From Pogonophryne albipinna (taxonomy: Eukaryota > Chordata > Actinopteri > Perciformes > Artedidraconidae): a stretch of 64,000 nucleotides of DNA. A model generated the notes under the pieces. The model did no database searches and was not told the DNA's origin. It saw nothing but the letters and a program-made list of their open reading frames with translations. The stretch covers positions 19,173,401-19,237,400 of the forward strand of contig CM053260.1 in the NCBI GenBank assembly GCA_028583405.1, in the 5' to 3' direction. Each line of letters opens with the position of its first letter. Within the stretch, counting starts at the first letter, position 1. A program made the position numbers and the translations under genes. This document shows positions 14,301-23,048 of this stretch, piece by piece.

Positions 14301-17300
14301 TCATTTAAAGGAAAAGAGAACAGTGAAAGAGAGAAACAACTAAAACAAAGGAAAGTCCTGTTGGCTCTTTGATTGTGTGCAGCTACAGTATTAGTTAGTC
14401 TGTTAGTTTATCTCTTGTTAGCTGTTTTGCTCTTTTATAATCACATTTCAGTGTTTTTGGCTTCTCCATTTGTCCTGTTCAGCTCCTTTGAATGAAATTT
14501 GGTGAAAGGCAAACACATGCTGTGGAGACAGATGAGTGGCCGGGGAGGCAGGAAGAAAAAAAAAGCAGCAAGAGGAGGGGAGGAGGAGAGGGAGATGGCG
14601 GGGGTCTGAAAGGGAAGAAGCAACCCCCTGTAGAGAGAGAGGGAGGGGAGCTCTGAGGGGTTGAAGGGCAGAGAAAAGTAGGAATGTTGAGATAGTGAGG
14701 TGGCTATGAAAGGGGAAAACACCCATCTGATGAGCCATACACGTATCAAAGTGTCCATCATGCATGACATGTTGGGTTACTTTTTAGCCAGCTCCACTTT
14801 GGGAGGCTGGGGAGTGTTTGAGTCCAGACTCTTCAGTATCAACTAATCACATGCAACAGCTGCTCCTGTAACAAACCCCCCGACTGCCCCCACCTTACCC
14901 CAAATCACTACCTCAGACACCCTCCCATCCCACATACACACACCCTGCTCTCAGCTTGTTGCCGTGGTGACCTGCTTTCGCCCATTGTCCCACTGTAATC
15001 CAGTGTTTTTTTTTGTTTCCTTTAAAAAACAAAATGTCTAAGGAGTGTGCATTTGCATGAATGGAAAGAAGGGTGTGTGCGTGCATGAAAGTGTGACAGT
15101 GGCATGGCTGCCATGGGAGGCAAGCTTGCATACATTTGTGCAGACTGCAAGACTCACAGCCAGCGATCCAGTTGTCACAAACACTTAAGTGTGTGGCTGT
15201 GCTGTTGTTGGTGTAAGCATAAAAATAGTCCGAAATTAAACATCGCTTCAGAATGTAGGCCTAATGGATTGGAAGAAATTAATAGCACCAACCTCCTTCT
15301 GCCGTGTGTGTAGCTGTGTTTTCTCAGTTGGCCTCTGACTCTTGTTAACCATATTTGAGGTGTTCAAATTCACTTATAAATCTGTGATGTGGGTCCTGGT
15401 TGTCTTGGATCCCACGTGTGACCTTCACACTTTAAGAACTCATTGTAAGGTGCATGTTGTGACATGTTTGTGTTTTTATAAAATGGCAGCTCTGTGGCGA
15501 AACAGCTCTCCCTGGTGATCACAGACGCTCATATCTAAGACAACACTCCCTCCGCAGGATGAGGGAATATTTGGACTGTTTGGACACGTGAGACCAAAGC
15601 TGTATCATGGATAGCGCCAATCCCACTGTGCATTCCTGCTGAGCGGGAGGTATTTCTTGTTTATTATCTGAGCCTGGTTACAAGGTGCAGGTTAGGATGG
15701 AGTAAGACTCGGCGTCCTGTTTATTTTCAAACTGTGGCACCGCCTTGTAAAGGAAAACACAGAATGCACTATGCATTTTCTGAAACTCTTTGATATCTGC
15801 TGTCGTTTATTTATTTTGGAGTGTACTTGTGAAGACGCACCTACACAAACTTCATTGGACCGTACTGTAATGGCTGCTATGTTGACACATCAGGTGTTTT
15901 GGACTGAAACCTAAAGGCATGCATTAATGTGCGGTTTCCTAACTGGATGCATCTGAGCTCCTGTTGTTGAATATCCCTCAAGCCAATAGGACTACAACAG
16001 CCACCAAGTCTGGTGTGGGTTAAGAACACCTTCCTCTATTTTTAGCTTGAGAGCCTGTGTTTAAACTATTCAAAACAGTGAGATCATTTGATAATTATCA
16101 CGTCAGGCATTCTGTTCCTGCAGTAAATGATGTTAAACCCAAAGGAAATCCCTGTTTTCACGCTTTGTATCCTTCTACCGTGCACTGCATTCCTGGAAGT
16201 ACCTTGCATGGAAAACTACCATTAAAATCCCTCTTCTCTAAAATCTACTGAGAGAATAGGCCAGAGCAGAAAGCAAATGAAGGAGCGGATAAGATGAAAA
16301 ATGCAGCATGGACAGGGCAGACGGGAAAAGTTGGGACTCCACTCACCCATGTGAGCTGGCGATTATGAGGCTTGACTGAACACTTTGTCTGCTGGCCTGT
16401 TTAGAGAGAGATGGCCGGAGAGAGAGGAAAGAATGAAAGAGGGAGATGTGAGGAGACAGAAGGGGGGAAAAATGTGAATGCCACCTTTCATAATCTCGCA
16501 GAAAGTGTAATGGACTTGTCAGCAAACGCTTCGGACAATAGCTGCACGCTTCACTAAGAACTGGATATTTTTAATGGGGCTCTAGGAAAAGATCTGCGCA
16601 TGATCACAGCTGAGCCATGTTTTTAAAGGTACACCAGAACTTCATGAGAATATGACCTTAACTTTTCTTCACTCTCTGCATGCATGTGGACTAGTTAGCG
16701 ACTGATCTGCTGCTAAGCCAATCTCAGACCCCCACAGCTATCCAATCAGATTGTCTTACAGCACCCCGGGCAGTGGACATCGGAGATCGTCTTCTTCTTA
16801 TTGGTTTTGGCAAGGGCCAAAGCATAAGCTCGCACACGTGACGGGATATTTCTCAAGCCTGCACACCATTGTGTTCAAATGAAAGACAATGAGGTGAACA
16901 ACGTTAGCACGGCATATTGTCTTTTCTCTCTGGCTTCGGCGCTCAAAAGCTCCTCGAACTGGCTGCGCTAAACATCCCTTCCAGAATAGACGCTGCTAAT
17001 GCTAACAGGAGGGCTAGCTGTGCGTGTAACTCTACTCTTATGATAACATGTTGGCTCGCAGCTGTCTACTTACTGTCCTGTTTCCCCGACCCTCTGCTGT
17101 GTCATTGAGTTTGGACGACCGGAAGGGTGGAAAGCATGAGATGAGAGGAGGAGGAGGAGGGTAAAATCTGAATGAAGGACAGAGAGAGGGGGGGGTGCTC
17201 TGGGTGTGTGTGTGGCCGAGCTAAATGTTGACTAGGATGAGAGTTAAAAGGTTCAAGGAGGGTGTCGAGGCAACCTTGATCCTCTCCCTGATCATCATTT

Positions 17301-20300
17301 GGAGAGGAATATCTACAAACCTTTCACTCGCAACTAGGATGTGTTTATCATCTGAAGTAAAGGTCAGAAATCGGACGGCCTCTGCCACTCATGTTACCCC
17401 GGTTTGAGTTTCAGTGCATGCTGCCTAATGAAAATAGACATGTAGTCATACTCCACATGTCTCCATGTAAAGTAGGGAGATCTGTGCTGCAGATTTTTGT
17501 AAATGTTGTCACAATACTTTCAAATGACATAAAAAACACAACATGTTCACAGAGATCTCAGGCCTTGGCTTCTCTCTCACCTCACAACGTCAGAGCTTTA
17601 ACAGAAGCTGCTAACTTTCCTGCCAGTGAAGGACAAGTGAGGGAGGGAGAGTGAAATGGGGGAGGAGGAGGAATATGAATAGGGCAGTGGAGTGAGTGCA
17701 AAAAGGAAAGTGGAGGGACAAGAAGAATGAAAGGCGAGCATGTTGACAAAGACCTCGGTTCACTTTGTTCTACCGTCTCTGATCCAAAATGTTCATTTAT
17801 TCTCCATCAAAACTTCACCTTCTATCTTTTTTTTTAGCACCCCATAATTTATCAGCTTCTCCTTTTCTGTCACATGCTCTCTCTCCCTCACTTTTCCTCT
17901 TTTCCCTCCATTCTTTTCATTGAAATTAGTTGGGAAGAGAGCGGGGGGGGGGCTTTTTCTTCTAATTGAAATTCTTTACAGGGTCTCCATGGGAATAGTA
18001 AACTTTGTGGAGAGGGGAAAGAAAGACAGCAAGTGTGAAAGTGTGGGGGGGGGGGGGGGGGAAGAGACAGGAGTTTGTGAGAAAGACAGCAAAGAATGGG
18101 AAAGAATTTCCCTCAGCGAGCGGGGAACAGTCACTCATTTTTCACCTTGATAGATTGGATTTCATTTTATTTTTATACAGTGTTTTTCCCCCCCTCCCTC
18201 ATTTCTCATTCTTCCTTGTCTTTCCTCCTTTGTCACCTGTCACCCTTCCCTCTCTGCCTTCCACAATCTCCATCTGTTTTCCCCTCTTAGTCAAATGCTA
18301 AAGAGGGACAATGGCACCCCATGCTGTGTATGTGTGTGTGTTAGTGTGTGTGTGTGCGTGTGTGTGTCGAAGCTCATCTATTCTTTGCTTTGTTCTCGCA
18401 GGTTGATGATGCCATGCTTATGTTTGACAAAACAACCAACAGGCACAGAGGTATGTAAGTGAGGTCATGATACACACACACTATGTTAATATGTGCCGAC
18501 ACACTAAGTAAGGATACCTACAAACATGTCCCTTAGAAAGGAAAGGAGGAACAGCGTGATAGAGGCACTGGGTGAAGAAAATGCAGTTTTCTTTTCTGAA
18601 ATGAAATGAATAGAACGCAATTTATCTCTGTCTTCTCTCAGCGAGTCAGAAGTGCGGCTCCCGCTGGGGGTCGCGGTGCGGGGTCAGGAGCATAACAGGC
18701 GAGGATGTGACTTAATGAGACATAAGGAAAGGGGGAGAAGGGAACGCGTGGGGTGGAGTAAGAGAAATTGGGTGTGATAATGGAGAGGACAGTAAATCTA
18801 GGCTTGGTTTTTTTGGTGAACCACGCCTTGTCCTGTCTGATGCCAAGCTTGATTGACAGGGAACGCCACGCCTGGTCTGACAGCGTTATGCTCTATGGGG
18901 TAAAAAACTGCTTGTGACGGTCTTAGTGTGTCTACTGTAGGGTTTGAAAACATTTCTGGAATAACAAATCTGGTCAAATGTTTAAGTCAAAATATAGTCT
19001 TGGTAAGGATTTATTTAAATGGAAAAATTCTGTGCTTTTACGAAACATTATGGGGTTGTTTTTGTCACAAACTGCAGGGCATCGTGAACATAAACAATCA
19101 GAGAGGTCACGTTTCTGTTTGTGTGTCTTCCAGGCTTTGGCTTTGTCACCTTTGAGAATGAAGACGTGGTGGAGAAAGTGTGTGAGATCCACTTCCATGA
19201 GATCAACAACAAAATGGTACGCACATCATCAATAATATATATTTCATTTGTTTGAGCTGCTTTTAGTTTTCGGCCAGGGTGTGTCCTGTGTTTAAGGGTT
19301 GGCGAAGTGTAGTTGTGTCTTTAGCTGTATTTTTGATTAAAATGATTAATAAATGTTGGTTTCCTGTTATTTAGGTGGAGTGTAAGAAAGCCCAACCCAA
19401 GGAGGTGATGACGCCGACAGGCTCAGCCAGAGGCCGCTCCAGAGTGATGCCCTATGGGATGGACGCCTTCATGCTGGGAATCGGCATGCTGGGTAAGATC
19501 TAAAAATATAAACCATAGGGCAAACACACTGTTCTCCCTAAAGGTTTTCTTCATAAGCAGTAGGTGTTGTTTAGAGCAGAAACCAACCCCGTCTCCTAAG
19601 GAATAATAATGTTCTTATACTGCTCTGCCAATAACGCATCAAGTAAAGCATTGTTTAGCTTTGTAAAATACATTTTTTTTTTAAAACGACTTGGTTAGGT
19701 TTGGCTTAAAAAGTAGTTGTGTTTAATACTTTTTTTATTACGTCATTTACAGATGTAAATGAAAATAAATCACTCTTTACTTTTGGTTTAAAAAGGACTC
19801 AAGCACTGGTTTCCTAGGTGACAGTGTTGTTTTTGTTTGACGAACCCATTGAACCCCGTTCACCTCTGTTCTTGGACTTTGATTAGAAGCATATCTGGAA
19901 TATGTCCAAACAATTGTAATCTGCTAGAAAATACAGATGGGAAAACATTTTTAAGTTTATTCGGACTAATTGCCAGAAAATGAAAACCTTTTTATATTTT
20001 GTTCGTTAAAAACAAAGCCCGTTAACCAAACATTTGTCACCAGACAAAGGTTTGATGGCAATTTGTCTAAATAATTTCCCTTTATTTATGGTCAGCAGCC
20101 GGCTAAAAACACCTTTCCCCAGTTTCACCTTTAAATGCAAATCTTAGTGTAAACCAGTTCAGTCCTCTTTGTCTGTATGCTGCAATACTAAAGGAAAACC
20201 ATGCCACGCGCAGAATGTCCTCTGTGGCTCCTTACACGTTATCATTTTTTGATTTCACAAATCAAATATAAGGATTAAATTTCAGTTCACTTCAACTAAA

Positions 20301-23048
20301 ATTGCCTTTTTAAATTTGGTCTATATTAATCTCAGAGCAGATTCTTACATGCTCATCTCACGTGAACAAAGCTATGATTTATGATGTAGAAATGTAGAGG
20401 TCACAGTCTGAAGGGCGTCAGAGCTCTACACACTGGAGTGAAATATGGTTTGAAAACATCCTCATTGAGAAAACCAGACTGAGAGCTTTGTGTGCTGTTG
20501 GTGATGGTTTGGCTCCCTCTACTGGACATTAAACATTACTACACTAAACAGTAGCCCCCTAAGTCTCATATTGAAACCCAGACATTAACTGGTCTGGCTC
20601 CTTTGTAATTCCCCTTTGGTGACTAAGACCTTTAAGAAATAGAGGAAAAAAGTCTGTTAATGTAGAAGCGTTAATAATCATATGTCCCCTAGTTGGTGAG
20701 TTCATCCAGAGGTTCAGTGCGAAACTAATAGCAGTCAATCGCCGATTAAAATAACGAGAAAGAGAACCCATACTTTTTAAATGTCAAGTTTTGCACCCTT
20801 AAATATGACTGAGTGGTAGTTTCTCCAAACAAATTTAGACAAAATAAAAAATATAATGATGTAATAATCATTGCATTAGAGCGGAGGTAATTAGCTGAAA
20901 GGAGACTAACAGGAAGTGCAGCATGTCAATGTATGGTTGCACGCTCAAAATGATTACTGTAAAGGTGTATTATTCAAATTCTATACCTAGTGGGCACGTT
21001 TTCTTTTGTCTTCACATGTCTCTATTCTGCCACGTTAACTAAACCCATCATTTAATGTTCTTTTCAACAGGCTACCCAGGTTTCCAGACTACTACCTACA
21101 CCAGCCGCAGTTACTCTGGAATGGCTGGAATGGCTGGAATGGCTGGAATGGCTGGAATGGCTCCGGGTTACACTTATCAATTCCCAGGTAAGTCCGTATA
21201 CATCAAACATTTAATTTACTCTCTTTACGTCTTCCGAAAAGTGTGATGGCTGCTGTAGCATGAAAGACGTCTTTTTTAATTCTCATGCGTCTTTCCCAAC
21301 ATTCTATAAAATATTTTAATACATCAAATGCCCATTATTTGGCTGCTTCCCTTATATTGTTCTGTGTTGTTTTATCTACTTATGTAACCTCTTTCATTTG
21401 GCCGTGGCCCCTCCTGTTCCTCTCTCCCACCTTCCTGCCTGTCCTCACAGTCGATGTTTAACTTGCTGTGCTTGTGTGTGGCTTTGTAGTCTGGCCAGTG
21501 GATGGTGGCTGTATTTACAAAGCGCTCTCTCTTGACCTTCTCTGTTTCTAGAATTCCATCTAGAGAGGACCCCCCTCATGACATCATCCCACCCCCAAGA
21601 GCTGGCAGGTCAGTGGCTCCTCATTCCTCCATGGGACAGAGGGAGAAAAAGCTTTTTAGCCAAAGACAGTCAAATGAAAGTGCTGGCAACAAAGCAAAGA
21701 AGCATATCACCTCAAACTATGTATTCAGGTGTCTTGTTCACGATGCCTTCGATGAGAATAGTACGGTTGTTTACAAGAACAATGAACCAGATCATATTTC
21801 CAAAAGCTGCAGAGAGCAAGATAAGATAAGGAAGGGTGACAATGTAATTTAAATAATAAGAACATGATTACAAATAAATGTAATTCAAGTGAAATTGTAA
21901 AAAAAAACGAATTAAAGACATAAATAAACTGAATACAAACCCAATGTAAAGTTACATTTGATATTAAATGTGTAATAATTATATACAAAAAAGGTTATTT
22001 ATGGCATTGAAATAAATTACATAAAGAATCTAATTATAAATACATTTTTAATATCGTATTAAATTGAATTTGTTGCAGTTTACCAAATTTGGAAAGGTAT
22101 AAACTGCCTCTTACAATCTTATGTTCTCCTATTTCACCCTAATTACAGGCTACCTAATTCAGCCTTAGGGTGTATGTGGATCCATCCAGTGCATAAACAA
22201 GAAGATTAAACAGTCTTAACACTGCCGCCCAGTGGCTCTGAGGTGTACTTCATTTATAATCCTTCTTGTTTTTATCATGAGCATTATTATTTAAAAAAGT
22301 CTAATATCAGATTTGATAGGATGTTGTGTGCAGTCAGTTTTAGAAGTTGCCCCTTCCACCAGCTGGACTGAAATCACAAGACAGATGTTTGCATAGATGT
22401 CGAATCAGCCGTCACTGAGCTGTAGGTGGTGACTCATGCTCTGATATGAGAGCGATCCAGAATGACAATGCAAAATAAATGTGTTTTGTTTGTAACCCTC
22501 AGCCATTCCCCTGACTGCATATGGACCAATGGCAGCAGCCGCAGCAGCAGCAGCGGTTAGAGGTACGAGTGTGTGAGAGGAATCATGTTTGTACTTGTGC
22601 ATGCACTCGCCTGAGGTAGAATGTGTGTACAATGTCCTGCTCGGACAAATAAAAGAGTATTTTTAGACTTCAGTGTGTGTGTGTGTGTGTGTGTGTGAGA
22701 AGCCCTCTAGTGTTGGATCCTGACTTGTGTCCTCTGCCTCTCAGGCTCCACCCCTTCACGCACAGCTGGTTTCCTGGGCACCAGCAGCCCTGGACCAATG
22801 GCTGACTTGTATGCTGCAGCCAACCAGGACTCAGGAGTCGGCGGCTACATCAGCGCAGCTAGCCCCGCCCCCAGCTCAGGGTTTGGTCATGGTCTAGGGG
22901 TAAGTCATATGCCCCAACAACGAGGACGCACACACTTCACTTCATGCATGGGTGCACGTATTATTCTCAAGCCTAATAGAAAGTATATCCCCTCATGTAT
23001 CCCCAGGGGCCCCTGATGGCTACTGCGTTTACTAATGGCTACCACTGA
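2779..23048 (+). CDS. msi1: Musashi-1 RNA-binding protein, complete CDS, 14 coding exons
   Basis: Coding exons: 2779-2843, 3352-3392, 4047-4128, 4253-4337, 12762-12803, 13283-13375, 18402-18450, 19134-19216, 19375-19492, 21071-21187, 21552-21608, 22503-22562, 22745-22899, 23007-23048. All junctions are GT-AG and keep frame; the sum is 1089 bases (362 codons plus stop), the length I recall for mammalian Musashi-1. Two RRMs are visible: RRM1 about residues 23-100 (RNP2 MFIGGL, RNP1 RGFGFVTY) and RRM2 about 112-187 (RNP2 IFVGGL, RNP1 RGFGFVTF). The C-terminal half carries [20 protein letters not shown], an eight-alanine run and the end ATAFTNGYH. The segment after RRM2 ([13 protein letters not shown]) and the EFxxERTPL exon mark it as Musashi-1 rather than Musashi-2. 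The family binds UAG-containing 3' UTR motifs in the cytoplasm and represses or adjusts translation of targets such as numb in neural progenitors. The start has a good Kozak context (G at -3, G at +4). Confidence 0.96.
3352..3392 (+). CDS. msi1: msi1 coding exon 2 (start of RRM1)
   Basis: A 41-base exon between CAG and GTGAGC. It completes the cysteine codon and encodes [13 protein letters not shown], the first beta strand of RRM1 with the RNP2 motif. It is too short to appear as an independent open frame and was recognised by the RNP2 motif and flanking splice sites. Confidence 0.95.
4047..4128 (+). CDS. msi1: msi1 coding exon 3 (RRM1 middle)
   Basis: An 82-base exon after TTCGCAG. It encodes [20 protein letters not shown] and the following DPVTKRSR, the first helix and second and third strands of RRM1. 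Donor GAG|GTAAGA. Intron 2 before it is 654 bases. Confidence 0.95.
4253..4337 (+). CDS. msi1: msi1 coding exon 4 (RRM1 RNP1)
   Basis: An 85-base exon after a pyrimidine tract and TTCGCAG. It encodes [20 protein letters not shown] and then RHELDSKT, including the RNP1 aromatic residues that stack on RNA. Donor ACG|GTGAGT. The intron before it is only 124 bases; the one after is 8.4 kb. Confidence 0.95.
5305..5382. repeat. CA microsatellite in msi1 intron 4
   Basis: About 39 uninterrupted CA units. Confidence 0.97.
11791..12173. mobile_element. TTAA-flanked MITE (AGGTGGGGTAGGTAA family), intact copy
   Basis: TTAA at 11787-11790 and 12174-12177; inverted ends AGGTGGGGTAGGTAATTC and AGGTAGGGTAGGTAAGAA (right end reversed). 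383 bases, no coding capacity. The flanks (TAATCGATTAATCA before, TAATTAATCATGCAAAAA after) resemble a common fish hAT remnant, so the MITE probably inserted into an older element. Confidence 0.85.
12762..12803 (+). CDS. msi1: msi1 coding exon 5 (inter-RRM linker)
   Basis: A 42-base, in-frame exon encoding [14 protein letters not shown], the invariant linker between the two RRMs of Musashi proteins. Acceptor CTCAACAG, donor AAG|GTGAGT. It has phase 0 on both sides, so skipping would not shift frame but would remove most of the linker. Confidence 0.95.
13283..13375 (+). CDS. msi1: msi1 coding exon 6 (start of RRM2)
   Basis: A 93-base phase-0 exon after TTGCTAG. It encodes [20 protein letters not shown] and then [11 protein letters not shown], with RNP2 IFVGGL. 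The first codon is CTG (Leu), where the Musashi proteins I recall have methionine (PKMVTRTKK). Confidence 0.95.
13690..14000. repeat. Degenerate TTAGCTAACTATTTCAA-like repeat in msi1 intron 6
   Basis: TAGCTAACT, TATTTCAA and CATT/AGTT blocks recur every 20-40 bases. Many units carry TTTAG or TTAG. It is poorly conserved between units and so old. Confidence 0.65.
14540..14690. repeat. Purine-rich (GA/G) tract in msi1 intron 6
   Basis: About 150 bases almost free of pyrimidines on + (GGAGG, GAGAGAGAGGG blocks). The complementary long open frames are artefacts of composition. Confidence 0.7.
18325..18368 (+). repeat. TG microsatellite upstream of msi1 exon 7
   Basis: TG units with single interruptions, ending 33 bases before the exon 7 acceptor. 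Confidence 0.9.
18402..18450 (+). CDS. msi1: msi1 coding exon 7 (RRM2)
   Basis: A 49-base exon encoding [16 protein letters not shown] plus one base. Acceptor TCTCGCAG, donor GAG|GTATGT. The sequence is essentially invariant among vertebrate Musashi proteins as I recall them. Confidence 0.95.
19134..19216 (+). CDS. msi1: msi1 coding exon 8 (RRM2 RNP1)
   Basis: An 83-base exon after CTTCCAG. It encodes [20 protein letters not shown] and then FHEINNKM, with the RNP1 motif of RRM2. Donor ATG|GTACGC. Confidence 0.95.
19375..19492 (+). CDS. msi1: msi1 coding exon 9 (RRM2 end and Musashi-1 linker)
   Basis: A 118-base exon. It encodes [20 protein letters not shown], then [19 protein letters not shown] and one base of glycine. 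The [13 protein letters not shown] stretch distinguishes Musashi-1 from Musashi-2. Donor GG|GTAAGA. Confidence 0.95.
19493..21070 (+). other. msi1 intron 9, no gene seen
   Basis: 1.6 kb of AT-rich intron. I see no recognisable element or open frame of note. Confidence 0.7.
21071..21187 (+). CDS. msi1: msi1 coding exon 10 with GMA coding repeat
   Basis: A 117-base exon, phase 1 on both sides. It encodes [15 protein letters not shown], then five copies of Gly-Met-Ala from five exact 9-base units (21118-21162), then PGYTYQFP. The mammalian protein I recall has [14 protein letters not shown] here, so the repeat looks like a lineage-specific expansion around one GxAPGY unit. Donor CAG|GTAAGT is a full consensus. 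Confidence 0.93.
21118..21162 (+). repeat. msi1: Coding minisatellite, 5 x 9 bp (GGAATGGCT)
   Basis: Five perfect tandem copies of GGAATGGCT inside msi1 exon 10, read as Gly-Met-Ala. Perfect identity between the copies at DNA level suggests recent expansion and probable length variation. Confidence 0.95.
21552..21608 (+). CDS. msi1: msi1 coding exon 11 (EFHLERTPL exon)
   Basis: A 57-base exon, phase 1 on both sides, after TTTCTAG. It encodes [19 protein letters not shown]. It corresponds to the EFxxERTPL segment of mammalian Musashi-1; Musashi-2 as I remember it lacks this segment, which supports the paralogue assignment. Donor CAG|GTCAGT is weaker than its neighbours, so exon inclusion may be regulated. 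Confidence 0.88.
22503..22562 (+). CDS. msi1: msi1 coding exon 12 (polyalanine)
   Basis: A 60-base exon, phase 1 on both sides. It encodes [10 protein letters not shown], eight alanines (mostly GCA) and VR. Acceptor CCTCAG, donor GAG|GTACGA. Confidence 0.92.
22673..22697 (+). repeat. TG microsatellite upstream of msi1 exon 13
   Basis: About 12 TG units ending some 47 bases before the exon 13 acceptor, so the pre-mRNA carries a UG repeat close to the branch-point region. Confidence 0.9.
22745..22899 (+). CDS. msi1: msi1 coding exon 13
   Basis: A 155-base exon encoding [20 protein letters not shown], then [20 protein letters not shown] and [12 protein letters not shown]. This matches the conserved C-terminal low-complexity region of Musashi proteins. 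Acceptor CTCTCAG, donor GGG|GTAAGT. Confidence 0.94.
23007..23048 (+). CDS. msi1: msi1 coding exon 14, C-terminus and stop
   Basis: A 42-base terminal coding segment encoding [13 protein letters not shown] and TGA, the invariant Musashi C-terminus. It follows ATCCCCAG, and the 3' UTR continues in the same exon. Confidence 0.94.
   Translation, partial: GPLMATAFTNGYH

Larger units (their letters stand above)
13376..18401 (+). other. msi1 intron 6 (5.0 kb), no gene seen
   Basis: Holds a degenerate repeat of TTAGCTAACTATTTCAA-like units (about 13690-14000), a purine-rich tract (about 14540-14690), G runs near 17942 and 18045-18061, and a TG repeat (18325-18368) that ends about 33 bases before the exon 7 acceptor. 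A CpG-rich patch at about 16740-17110 may be an old inserted element. Open frames are short and unrecognised. Confidence 0.75.

Noticed and set aside
14441..14770. Two overlapping 105-109 codon frames on - in msi1 intron 6
   Set aside because: They are the complement of a purine-rich tract and encode Ser/Pro/Leu/Phe low-complexity sequence without motifs.
21502..21852. 116-codon frame on + spanning msi1 exon 11
   Set aside because: The exon is read in a different frame with splice sites that fit the family; the rest is intron.
2779..23048. Assignment of the gene as msi2
   Set aside because: The [13 protein letters not shown] linker, the EFHLERTPL exon and the SPHDPCKMFIGG leader fit Musashi-1; Musashi-2 as remembered differs at all three.
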